A stretch of DNA of 7,329 nucleotides from JAADHY01 sp964428935 (GTDB taxonomy: Bacteria; Planctomycetota; Planctomycetia; Planctomycetales; Planctomycetaceae): assembly GCA_964428935.1 (NCBI GenBank), contig CAYSAG010000264.1:1-7329 (forward strand), in the 5' to 3' direction. Below are positions 1 to 5,454 of the stretch, piece by piece (the stretch's first letter is position 1; each line of letters begins with the position of its first letter). Below the pieces are notes generated by a model. The model saw only the letters and a program-made list of their open reading frames with translations. It was not told where the DNA came from and did not search any database. The translations under genes and the position numbers were made by a program.

Positions 1-1041
1 GTAGTGGTCCGGTTGAGCGGCGTTGCTGAGTTCGTTGGCCAGGTAAACCAGCACAGGCGAGAGTCGTGCCCCGAGCGACTCGGCTGCCAGGCCGACCGCC
101 TCCACCAACGGCGGTTCCAAGTACAGCCGCTCGCTCTCGACCGACACGTAGCCCAGTTTCGAGTTGACCCGGAAGCGCAGTTGCAAGTCGTCCGGCTTCA
201 ACGCTTCCGGCAAAACACTCGTCAGTTGCCGAGCCACGTCCCGGGCCGCCGAGTCGGTCGTGGTCACCTCGGAACCGCCTTGGACCAGCAGGGCGTTCAC
301 GCGAGCGGGTCGGCCGTGCGGGTGCCGACGCGACGGCCGAACCGCCGACAACTCCAGAGCCGACTGCAACGTCCGCAACGAAACGAACGCGACCTTGGGA
401 ACCTGCTGCCCTGGTTTCAGGTCGAACCGTCCGGCGCCAAGGTCGGGAGGCAGTACTTCACGCACCGTCACCGAAAGCTCGACCGACACGGGTTTGTCGC
501 CGCCGCCCAACAGCGTGTCTCGCGGCAGGGACGGCGGCAGCTCGACCCACAGCGTCAGCCGGTCGCCGGGCGTGGCACCCAGCTCGTCGGCCAGCCGCTG
601 GCTGACCAGCACTTCGTCACCGGTCGGGGCCGGCTCGTCGCGGCGGTCCAGCAGGTTCCACAGACGCTCGTCCACGCCGAAGACGTGCACGCCGCCCGCG
701 CGGGAGAAGGCTTCTTTGCCGCCTGCCGTCTGGTCGCTCCGTCGGTCCAGTGTGCCGGTCAAAACGAGGGCCGGTGCGACCGAACTGCACAGAGGCTCCA
801 CCGACTCCAACCGGGCCAGCCGCCCGGCCAGCTGCTCGGTGAAAAACCGCTGGCCGTGGAGGGCGTAGTCGACGTGACCCAGCCGTTTCAAAGTCATTTG
901 GCGGAGGCTCCAGCGCACGCTGTCTCCCACAATCAGTGCGCCGGAAATGGCGGCCGAGCCGACCAGCACGCCCAGCAGCACCGCCAAGTGGCTCGGCCAG
1001 TAATGCAGCAGACTTCGCTGAACGTAGCGACGCCAGTCCAT
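1..1041 (-). CDS. FtsX-like ABC transporter permease (N-terminal part, cut by window edge)
   Basis: This is the membrane subunit of an ABC export complex, partnering the ATPase encoded just upstream. An open frame of 347 codons starts at the ATG at 1039-1041 and reaches position 1 without a stop, so the C-terminus is missing. The ATG has a strong Shine-Dalgarno, GGAGGAG (complement of 1048-1054). The protein starts MDWRRYVQRSLLHYWPSH, then has one hydrophobic helix at about residues 18-38, then GDSVRWSLRQMTLKRLG. The following 300 or so residues have no further obvious membrane helix and should be the large extracytoplasmic (MacB-PCD-like) domain. A stretch near the end (SPVLVYLANEL) resembles long planctomycete FtsX permeases. 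The remaining helices of the FtsX core should lie beyond position 1. It sits 83 bp downstream of the ATPase with no clear terminator between them, so the two are probably an operon. The substrate is unknown; lipoprotein release or peptide/drug export are both possible. Confidence 0.88.
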   Translation of the reverse strand, partial: MDWRRYVQRSLLHYWPSHLAVLLGVLVGSAAISGALIVGDSVRWSLRQMTLKRLGHVDYALHGQRFFTEQLAGRLARLESVEPLCSSVAPALVLTGTLDRRSDQTAGGKEAFSRAGGVHVFGVDERLWNLLDRRDEPAPTGDEVLVSQRLADELGATPGDRLTLWVELPPSLPRDTLLGGGDKPVSVELSVTVREVLPPDLGAGRFDLKPGQQVPKVAFVSLRTLQSALELSAVRPSRRHPHGRPARVNALLVQGGSEVTTTDSAARDVARQLTSVLPEALKPDDLQLRFRVNSKLGYVSVESERLYLEPPLVEAVGLAAESLGARLSPVLVYLANELSNAAQPDHY

Positions 1042-1047
1042 GGTCGG

Positions 1048-1054
1048 CTCCTCC
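1048..1054 (-). promoter_or_regulatory. Ribosome binding site of the permease gene
   Basis: GGAGGAG on the minus strand, 6 nt before the ATG at 1041. It fixes the start of the permease, whose frame is otherwise open to the window edge. Confidence 0.75.
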
Positions 1055-1124
1055 ACGCAACCGCGTCCGCGTACACAGGCAGCAGAGACGGCGGACGCCT
1101 TGACGTCGTCGGTCGCTTGTCTCT

Positions 1125-1829
1125 TCATTCGGCCGAGCCCGACGAGCCGTCGGTCAGTCGTCCGTCCTGCAACCGGTACCGTCGGGGAAACTTCTCGGCC
1201 AGGGTCAAGCTGTGCGTCACGCAGACCAGCATGACTTGCAGCTCGCAAGCCAACTCCTGCAACAGCCGACCGACCGACTCGGCCGTTCGCTGGTCCAGGT
1301 TTCCGGTCGGCTCGTCGGCCAGAACCAGCGACGGCCGGTTAATGAGGGCTCGGCAAAGAGCGACCCGTTGTCGCTCGCCGCCGGAAAGCTGAGCCGGGCG
1401 GTGGTCCAGCCGTTCGGCCAGTCCGACCCGTTCCAGCAGCTCGCGAGCTCGCTTCTCGTCGTCGGCCGTCACGCCGGGTCCGGCCAGCAACGGAACGAGC
1501 ACGTTCTCCAGCACCGTGCACTGGGGCAACAGGTGGTGGTCTTGGAAGACAAACCCAATGGTCTTGTTGCGGAAGGCCGCTCGCTGAGCGTCGGACAGCG
1601 AGTACGGTTGCACGCCGTTGATTTGCACCGTTCCCGAAGTGGGCGGTTCCAACGCGCCGACAATGTACAACAAGGTGCTCTTGCCCGAGCCGGACGGTCC
1701 GGTGACGGCGACGGCGTCTCCGGGAGCCAACCGAAGGTCGACCTCTTTGAGCACTTCCAGCGGGCCGCCCGGAGCGTCGAACACTTTCCGGACGCCGGCC
1801 ACAATCAGCTCGCCCGTCTGGTCGGTCAT
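1125..1829 (-). CDS. ABC transporter ATP-binding protein, LolD/MacB type
   Basis: This is the cytoplasmic ATPase that should power the FtsX-like permease encoded next to it. At 234 residues it has the usual LolD-family length and every nucleotide-binding motif: Walker A GPSGSGKST (44-52), Q-loop Gln96 in FVFQDHHLLP, signature LSGGE (148-152) followed by RQRVALCRAL, Walker B LVLADEP (168-174) with catalytic Glu173, D-loop GNLD (176-179) and switch His206 in VTHS. FVFQ-hLLP and the DEPTGNLD run are typical of the LolD/MacB/FtsE group. The start is the ATG at 1827-1829, with GGAGGA (complement of 1837-1842) 7 nt upstream. It is the first gene of a probable two-gene minus-strand operon, with a candidate promoter at 1930-1958. 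The family assignment is firm; the exact exporter (LolCDE-like or MacB-like) cannot be settled here because the permease is incomplete. Confidence 0.95.
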   Translation of the reverse strand: MTDQTGELIVAGVRKVFDAPGGPLEVLKEVDLRLAPGDAVAVTGPSGSGKSTLLYIVGALEPPTSGTVQINGVQPYSLSDAQRAAFRNKTIGFVFQDHHLLPQCTVLENVLVPLLAGPGVTADDEKRARELLERVGLAERLDHRPAQLSGGERQRVALCRALINRPSLVLADEPTGNLDQRTAESVGRLLQELACELQVMLVCVTHSLTLAEKFPRRYRLQDGRLTDGSSGSAE

Positions 1830-1836
1830 GTCTGTG

Positions 1837-1842
1837 TCCTCC
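1837..1842 (-). promoter_or_regulatory. Ribosome binding site of the ABC ATPase gene
   Basis: GGAGGA on the minus strand (complement of TCCTCC), 7 nt upstream of the ATG at 1829. Confidence 0.7.
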
Positions 1843-1929
1843 GCTGAGCCACTTGCCTTGGGTCGGCCGGACCGGTGCGAAGCGGTCCACGCTGCGACCG
1901 CCTGACGCGGTGCCGGTCGTCCAACCGTT

Positions 1930-1958
1930 ACTCTACGGAACCCCGTTCCGCCTGTCCA
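1930..1958 (-). promoter_or_regulatory. Candidate sigma-70-type promoter of the ABC exporter operon, with a dyad in its spacer
   Basis: On the minus strand, TGGACA (complement of 1953-1958; 5 of 6 against TTGACA) is followed after 17 nt by TAGAGT (complement of 1930-1935; 4 of 6 against TATAAT). The start would be near 1923, giving a leader of about 95 nt. The spacer contains a perfect dyad, CGGAAC-CCC-GTTCCG, at 1936-1950. The assignment rests only on consensus matching in GC-rich DNA. Confidence 0.45.
1936..1950. promoter_or_regulatory. Perfect 6+3+6 inverted repeat, possible operator
   Basis: CGGAAC, CCC, GTTCCG: each 6-bp arm is the exact reverse complement of the other. The dyad lies wholly between the candidate -35 and -10 hexamers of the exporter promoter, as expected of a site for a dimeric regulator. 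No regulator gene is present in the window. Confidence 0.4.
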
Positions 1959-2001
1959 CGAACGGACGGCCGGGTTGGGGCGAGCTTCCGGCGGGAGACT
2001 C

Positions 2002-2031
2002 TTGACGCCACGCGCGGTCGGCGTTCATACT
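2002..2031 (+). promoter_or_regulatory. Candidate sigma-70-type promoter of gmd
   Basis: TTGACG (2002-2007; 5 of 6) is followed after 18 nt by CATACT (2026-2031; 4 of 6). Transcription would begin near 2038, about 150 nt before the gmd start. The evidence is consensus matching only. Confidence 0.4.
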
Positions 2032-2175
2032 CGCCGCCAAACTCACCACCGGTTTTCCGCAGCCGCCTTGAGTTTGGGCGAGGGCTCGTCGCCTTTCGCC
2101 AAGCAAACGCGGTGCGGGCACAGACCGACAACCGGCACGTCGCGCACTGGCTGGCTCGGACGCACACGCCACCGT

Positions 2176-2184
2176 AGGGGGAAG
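2176..2184 (+). promoter_or_regulatory. Ribosome binding site that decides the gmd start
   Basis: AGGGGGAAG lies 6 nt before the GTG at 2191. The frame is open further upstream to 1975, but that extension is Arg/Pro-rich and resembles no protein family, while the Rossmann strand begins directly after this GTG. Confidence 0.7.
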
Positions 2185-2190
2185 CGAAAG

Positions 2191-3168
2191 GTGACGAAAG
2201 TCGCTCTGGTGACCGGAATTACGGGCCAGGACGGCTCGTACTTGTCCGAGTTCTTGCGACAGCAAGGGTACGAGGTGCACGGGCTGGTTCCGTGCAAGAC
2301 GCCGGGCATTGGCGAGCCGCCGCCGCTCATGCACTACGGCGACCTGGCCGACGGCGGCAACTTCCTGCAAATTCTGGAAGAGGTCCAGCCGGACGAAGTC
2401 TACAACCTGGGGGCTCAAAGTCACGTCAAGCTGTCGTTCGACTTGCCCGTCTACACGGCGGACGTGACCGGACTGGGCTGCCTGCGTTTGCTGGAGGCCG
2501 TGCGTCAGTACCAGCAGCGCTCGGGCAAGCAGGTGCGCTTCTACCAGGCGTCCTCCAGTGAAATGTTCGGCAAGGCGACGGTCAGCCCCCAGAACGAACA
2601 GACGCCCTTTCACCCTCGCAGCCCGTACGGCTGCGCGAAGGTGTACGCCTTTTGGCAGACGGTGAACTACCGCGAGGCGTACGGCCTGTTTTGCTGCAAC
2701 GGCATTTTGTTCAACCACGAGTCGCCGCGGCGTGGTGAAAGCTTTGTCACGCGAAAAATTACGCTGGCCGCCGCTCGAATCAAAATGGGCCTGCAAGACA
2801 AGCTCATTCTCGGCAACCTGGACGCTCGACGCGACTGGGGCTTCGCCGGCGATTACGTCAAAGCCATGTGGCTCATGCTGCAGCAGGACCAGCCGGACGA
2901 CTACGTCGTTGCGACCGGCGAAACCCATTCCGTGCGCGAGTTTGTCGAGGAAGCGTTCGGCTACTTGGACTTGGACTGGCGCGACTTCGTCGAGGTCAGC
3001 CCGGCCCTGTTCCGCCCGGCCGAAGTCGAAGACCTTTGCGGAGACGCCAGCAAGGCCCGCCGCGTCCTGGGGTGGGAGCCAACGGTGACGTTCCACGAGT
3101 TGGTCCGAATGATGGTCGAGCACGACCTGGAGCTGGCTCGGCGCGAGGCCCACCAGCGGCGGACGTGA
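2191..3168 (+). CDS. gmd: GDP-mannose 4,6-dehydratase
   Basis: This NADP-dependent cytosolic short-chain dehydrogenase converts GDP-D-mannose to GDP-4-keto-6-deoxy-D-mannose, the precursor of GDP-L-fucose, GDP-rhamnose and related surface sugars. From the GTG at 2191 it has 325 residues. The Rossmann motif is TGITGQDGSYL (8-18; Gly9, Gly12, Gly15). The catalytic set is Ser122 and Glu124 in ASSSEMFG, with Tyr146 and Lys150 in YGCAKVYAFW. The family blocks HYGDLAD, NLGAQSHV, FNHESPRRG, DARRDWGFAGDYV and the C-terminal DLCGDASKARRVLGWEP are all present. The usual Thr of the TxE pair is Ser, as in some other family members. Oddly, the segment between YEVHG (27-31) and HYGDL (48-52) is about 13 residues shorter than in E. 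coli Gmd and lacks the Arg-Arg loop that contacts NADP and the neighbouring subunit. No GDP-fucose synthase (fcl) follows; a phosphodiesterase-like gene starts 37 bp downstream. Confidence 0.95.
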   Translation: MTKVALVTGITGQDGSYLSEFLRQQGYEVHGLVPCKTPGIGEPPPLMHYGDLADGGNFLQILEEVQPDEVYNLGAQSHVKLSFDLPVYTADVTGLGCLRLLEAVRQYQQRSGKQVRFYQASSSEMFGKATVSPQNEQTPFHPRSPYGCAKVYAFWQTVNYREAYGLFCCNGILFNHESPRRGESFVTRKITLAAARIKMGLQDKLILGNLDARRDWGFAGDYVKAMWLMLQQDQPDDYVVATGETHSVREFVEEAFGYLDLDWRDFVEVSPALFRPAEVEDLCGDASKARRVLGWEPTVTFHELVRMMVEHDLELARREAHQRRT

Positions 3169-3205
3169 AACCCCTCTCCAAACGACCGTCCCAGGTGCTT
3201 GCGAC

Positions 3206-3979
3206 GTGAAAGTTCACGTGTGCCAAAGTGGTCCAGCCGGCGGACAGGTCTTGGTGTCGTACGTGGTCAACGACACGGTGTGCGTCGACGCCGGGGCCGT
3301 CGGTTTCGCCTTGCCTTTGGCTGCTCAACGCCGAATTCGCCACGTGCTGCTCACACACAGCCACCTGGACCACGTGGCCACTCTTCCCATGCTAATCGAA
3401 CACGTTTGCGCCGACACCGCAGGCGACGGACGGCTGACAGTCTACGGCGGAACGCACACGTTGCAGTGCCTGCGCCGACACCTGCTGAACGGGCAGGTCT
3501 ACCCGGACTTCTTCGAGCTGGCTCAGACACCCGGCACGCCGTTCTACGGCCGGCTCCGGTTCGAGCCGCTCGAGCCGCAACGAACGCGGCGCTTGGACGA
3601 CTTGACCGTGACGCCCGTGCCGGTGCACCACGTCGTCCCGTGCTTCGCGTTCCTTTTGGAAGAGCCCGACGCGGCTGTGGCGATGGTGTCGGACACCGGC
3701 CCGACGGACGCGGTCTGGACGCGACTGGGGCGGACGCCCAACTTGAAAGCCGTCTTTGTCGAAGCCAGTTTCCCGAACCGACTGCAGCCGCTGGCCGACC
3801 GCTCGACCCACCTCACGCCCCAGCGGCTCCGCGGCGAAATCGACAAGCTGAAACGCGACGTCCAATGGCTGGTGGTGCACGTCAAGTGGCGGTACGCGGA
3901 GGAGGTGGGCGAGGAGCTGCGTCGGCTGGAACTGCCGCGGCTGGAACTGGCCGAGCCGGGCAGGACGTACCGGTGGTGA
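3206..3979 (+). CDS. Metallo-beta-lactamase-fold hydrolase, class II cyclic-nucleotide phosphodiesterase-like
   Basis: A probable cytosolic two-metal hydrolase of 257 residues. The metal site THSHLDH (50-56; His51, His53, Asp55, His56) sits in a block close to the class II cAMP phosphodiesterase signature (HxHLDH). Further likely ligands are His141 or His142 in VPVHHVVP, Asp163 in SDTGPTD and His225 in VVHVKW. The run VFVEASFPN (183-191), then THLTP (201-205), is also as remembered for yeast PDE1/Vibrio CpdP-type enzymes, so a 3',5'-cyclic-nucleotide phosphodiesterase role is plausible but not proven. The position normally Gly/Ser after HxHLDHxx is Thr59, a small departure. There is no signal peptide or membrane segment. 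The GTG at 3206 has a modest AGGTG (3193-3197) upstream and directly precedes the first beta strand, KVHVCQSG. It lies 37 bp after gmd, so cotranscription is likely, though no shared pathway is evident. Confidence 0.88.
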   Translation: MKVHVCQSGPAGGQVLVSYVVNDTVCVDAGAVGFALPLAAQRRIRHVLLTHSHLDHVATLPMLIEHVCADTAGDGRLTVYGGTHTLQCLRRHLLNGQVYPDFFELAQTPGTPFYGRLRFEPLEPQRTRRLDDLTVTPVPVHHVVPCFAFLLEEPDAAVAMVSDTGPTDAVWTRLGRTPNLKAVFVEASFPNRLQPLADRSTHLTPQRLRGEIDKLKRDVQWLVVHVKWRYAEEVGEELRRLELPRLELAEPGRTYRW

Positions 3980-4035
3980 AAGGCCGCGCCGGTGCGGGCA
4001 GCTGGGCGAGCGGTCCGACTTTTCCCGTCTCTCGG

Positions 4036-4064
4036 TGGTCAGTCGTTGGCCGTCTGGGTAAAAT
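4036..4064 (+). promoter_or_regulatory. Candidate sigma-70-type promoter of the CBS-domain gene
   Basis: TGGTCA (4036-4041; 4 of 6) is followed after 17 nt by TAAAAT (4059-4064; 5 of 6), placing the start near 4071 and giving a leader of about 30 nt. It sits in the 121-bp gap after the phosphodiesterase-like gene. That gap is more AT-rich in its second half than the surrounding coding DNA. Confidence 0.5.
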
Positions 4065-4087
4065 CCGTGTTTTGAGAATTGCCAATT

Positions 4088-4093
4088 GGGAGG
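4088..4093 (+). promoter_or_regulatory. Ribosome binding site of the CBS-domain gene
   Basis: GGGAGG, 7 nt before the ATG at 4101; it favours this ATG over the in-frame TTG at 4086. Confidence 0.75.
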
Positions 4094-4100
4094 TCGCGCC

Positions 4101-4607
4101 ATGTCCACCAACGGCCAATCCACTCACGGGCCCTTGTTGGCCAAAGACATCATGACCCGCAGGGTCATTACGCTGCGTCCGGGAATGGACGTGTTCGACG
4201 CAATTGAACTGTTGCTGAAGAACCAGATTTCCGGCGCGCCGGTCGTGGACGACGACGGCAACCTGGTCGGAATGTTTACGGAGAAGGACTGTTTGAGCAT
4301 TCTGGTCCAGGCCGTTTACGACCACCACCCGACGACGAAAATCGACCCGTTCGTCAAGCACGACCTGACGGTGGTCGACGAGCAAACGGACATGCTGACG
4401 GTGGCTCAGATTTTTCTGCAGAACACCTTTCGCCGCGTCCCGGTGGTGCGCGACGGCAAGAAGCTGGTGGGAATCATTGCCCGGCGCGACATTCTTCGAG
4501 CCGCTCACGACATCATGGCCGTCGTGCCGAAGCAGGAGAACCCGCTGCTGTACTTGAGCTCGCTCATGGAGCGGCACGAGTCGCCGTTTCGAACCGACTC
4601 GGCCTGA
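4101..4607 (+). CDS. Two-CBS-domain protein
   Basis: A small soluble protein of 168 residues made almost wholly of a CBS pair (Bateman module), which usually senses adenine nucleotides or S-adenosylmethionine. CBS1 runs from about residue 14 (AKDIMTRRVITLRPG) to 70, with SGAPVVDDDGNLVG and then MFTEKDCL. CBS2 runs from about 84 (FVKHDLTVVDE) to 140, with RRVPVVRDGKKLVG and then IIARRDIL. The ribose-contacting pair is intact in CBS1 (Thr60, Asp63). CBS2 keeps Asp130 but has Ala127 where Ser/Thr is usual, so one nucleotide site may be altered. The start is the ATG at 4101, with GGGAGG (4088-4093) 7 nt before it; an in-frame TTG at 4086 overlaps that site and is less likely. It has its own candidate promoter and is convergent with the next gene. 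The partner it regulates cannot be told from the sequence. Confidence 0.93.
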   Translation: MSTNGQSTHGPLLAKDIMTRRVITLRPGMDVFDAIELLLKNQISGAPVVDDDGNLVGMFTEKDCLSILVQAVYDHHPTTKIDPFVKHDLTVVDEQTDMLTVAQIFLQNTFRRVPVVRDGKKLVGIIARRDILRAAHDIMAVVPKQENPLLYLSSLMERHESPFRTDSA

Positions 4608-4619
4608 CTTGCTTCCTGC

Positions 4620-4634
4620 AGCCGGCCGGCTTTT
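4620..4634. terminator. Possible weak terminator between convergent genes
   Basis: The 12-bp palindrome AGCCGGCCGGCT (4620-4631) runs into TTTT (4631-4634). It lies in the 50-bp gap between the convergent stops at 4607 and 4658. With a minimal loop only about four pairs form and the T-run is short, so this is a weak call. Confidence 0.3.
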
Positions 4635-4657
4635 CCCGCTCGACCGCTGCCCGCCGT

Positions 4658-5053
4658 TCACGTCTTGGGTTGCATTTGCAGCATTTGCAGTGCGGCCTGG
4701 TCGGCCGGCTGGTCGGACGGACGCAAAGACTCGGCCGGAATTCCCAGCTCGCTCAGCAAGTACTCCGCCTTCTCGAACGGGCAGTAGCGTTGCAGTCGTT
4801 GGAACAGCGCTCGGCCTTCGTCGCTGCGCAGCACGTCGGCCAGAGTGGGGAACTGGGCGACCACGTGATGGGGACTGTTGCCGACCACGAGCTGCCGGCA
4901 GCGGTCGGCGACGGACGGAAAACCCGCTCGAGTGGCCGCTTCACCGGCTAACAACAAGAATCGGTCTCTCGACAAAAGTTGCCTTTTTTGGTCGGCAAGC
5001 TGGGCCAGCTTGCAGTAGACCAGCATTTCCAGCTCGTAGTCGCGCTCCGACAC
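4658..5053 (-). CDS. Hypothetical protein, 131 residues
   Basis: I do not recognise a named family. From the GTG at 5051-5053 the frame encodes 131 residues. The start is supported by AAGGGGGA (complement of 5060-5067), ending 6 nt before the GTG. The composition is that of a real soluble, mainly helical protein: charged, leucine-rich and with balanced residues (SERDYELEMLVYCKLAQL near the start, then AGEAATRAGFPSVADRC, VVAQFPTLADVL, and CPFEKAEYLLSELGIP near the end). There is no signal peptide, membrane segment or metal motif; only three scattered cysteines are seen (about 14, 52 and 91). The last ten residues contain a 9-bp tandem duplication that encodes LQMLQM. It is convergent with the CBS gene, and about 400 bp of non-coding DNA lie upstream. 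The coding call rests on the start signal and amino-acid composition. Confidence 0.72.
   Translation of the reverse strand: MSERDYELEMLVYCKLAQLADQKRQLLSRDRFLLLAGEAATRAGFPSVADRCRQLVVGNSPHHVVAQFPTLADVLRSDEGRALFQRLQRYCPFEKAEYLLSELGIPAESLRPSDQPADQAALQMLQMQPKT
4673..4690. repeat. 9-bp perfect tandem duplication inside the hypothetical gene
   Basis: CATTTGCAG occurs twice in direct succession (4673-4681 and 4682-4690). On the minus strand it encodes Leu-Gln-Met twice, near the C-terminus of the 131-residue protein. It keeps the frame and is a possible site of replication slippage. Confidence 0.8.
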
Positions 5054-5454
5054 GTTCGGTCCCCCTTGCTGAAGACCGACGCCTTCGGCCGTCGAAGGGA
5101 CTGCTGGGGGCGACCCGGACCGCCGGCTCGCAGTGTCTCACGGCAGACAGACGTGCTCTTGCCGGCCGGCACTTGTCGGTGCCGACGTCGAAACGTGCCC
5201 ACGGGCCCACGGCGCTTGCGAGCCGGTGCACGACGCTCGGCCACACGGCACACGGACCGACCTGTCGCCAACGCAGACCAGCTCACGACCCGGACGGCTT
5301 TCCCGCGTCCCGGTGGGTTGGCTCGTACGCGAACCAGCCGACGGAAGCCGTCCGCAACGTTTCCGCCGTGCACCCGCTCGAGCGACCCAGCCCGTCGGTC
5401 CGGCCAAGCTCAGGTTCCAGAAGCCCGCGTCGACCGGGCCCAAAAGACACGCTC
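5054..5454. other. Long intergenic region rich in inverted repeats
   Basis: About 400 bp without a credible gene lie between two minus-strand genes. Open frames cross it, but their translations are Arg/Pro/Ala-rich and without family features. Inverted repeats seen: CCTTCG (5082-5087) with CGAAGG (5093-5098), just upstream of the hypothetical gene; CGGCAC (5167-5172) with GTGCCG (5179-5184); and a larger one at 5292-5353. No T-run follows any of them, so classical terminators are not supported. No clear promoter for the hypothetical gene was found. Confidence 0.55.
5292..5353. repeat. Nested inverted repeat in the intergenic region
   Basis: The outer arms GGACGGCTTTCC (5292-5303) and GGAAGCCGTCC (5343-5353) pair over 11 bp with one bulged base. 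Inside lies a second stem, GGTTGG (5316-5321) with CCAGCC (5334-5339), including one G-T pair. The whole can form a 62-nt two-tier hairpin on either strand. Chance pairing is easier in GC-rich DNA, so a function is unproven. Confidence 0.45.

Larger units (their letters stand above)
1830..2190. other. Divergent intergenic region between the ABC ATPase gene and gmd
   Basis: These 361 bp separate the minus-strand ATPase gene from plus-strand gmd, and no credible gene lies inside. Frames that are open here give low-complexity, Arg/Pro-rich translations. It holds one candidate promoter in each direction (1930-1958 minus, 2002-2031 plus). An inverted repeat, GGACCG (1869-1874) and CGGTCC (1883-1888) with an 8-nt loop, lies in the presumed leader of the ATPase mRNA. 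The gmd leader would be about 150 nt. I recognise no riboswitch. Confidence 0.6.

Noticed and set aside
4..1392. A 462-codon open frame on the plus strand
   Set aside because: It lies antisense to the FtsX-like permease and the ABC ATPase, both clear by motif. Its translation is Arg/Gln-rich with no family features; such shadow frames are common at this GC content.
1975..2190. Longer N-terminus for gmd starting at an ATG at 1975
   Set aside because: The 72 extra residues are Arg/Gly/Thr-rich with no similarity to the family. The GTG at 2191 has a Shine-Dalgarno and immediately precedes the Rossmann fold. The candidate promoter also lies inside the extension.
2191..3979. A dedicated surface-sugar biosynthesis cluster
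   Set aside because: Only gmd is present. Its neighbour is a phosphodiesterase-like hydrolase, and there is no fcl, glycosyltransferase or sugar transporter, so a cluster cannot be claimed.
5082..5098. Hairpin CCTTCG-GCCGT-CGAAGG as a terminator
   Set aside because: No T-run follows on either strand and no gene ends just before it. It sits upstream of the hypothetical gene's ribosome binding site, so at most it is a leader hairpin.
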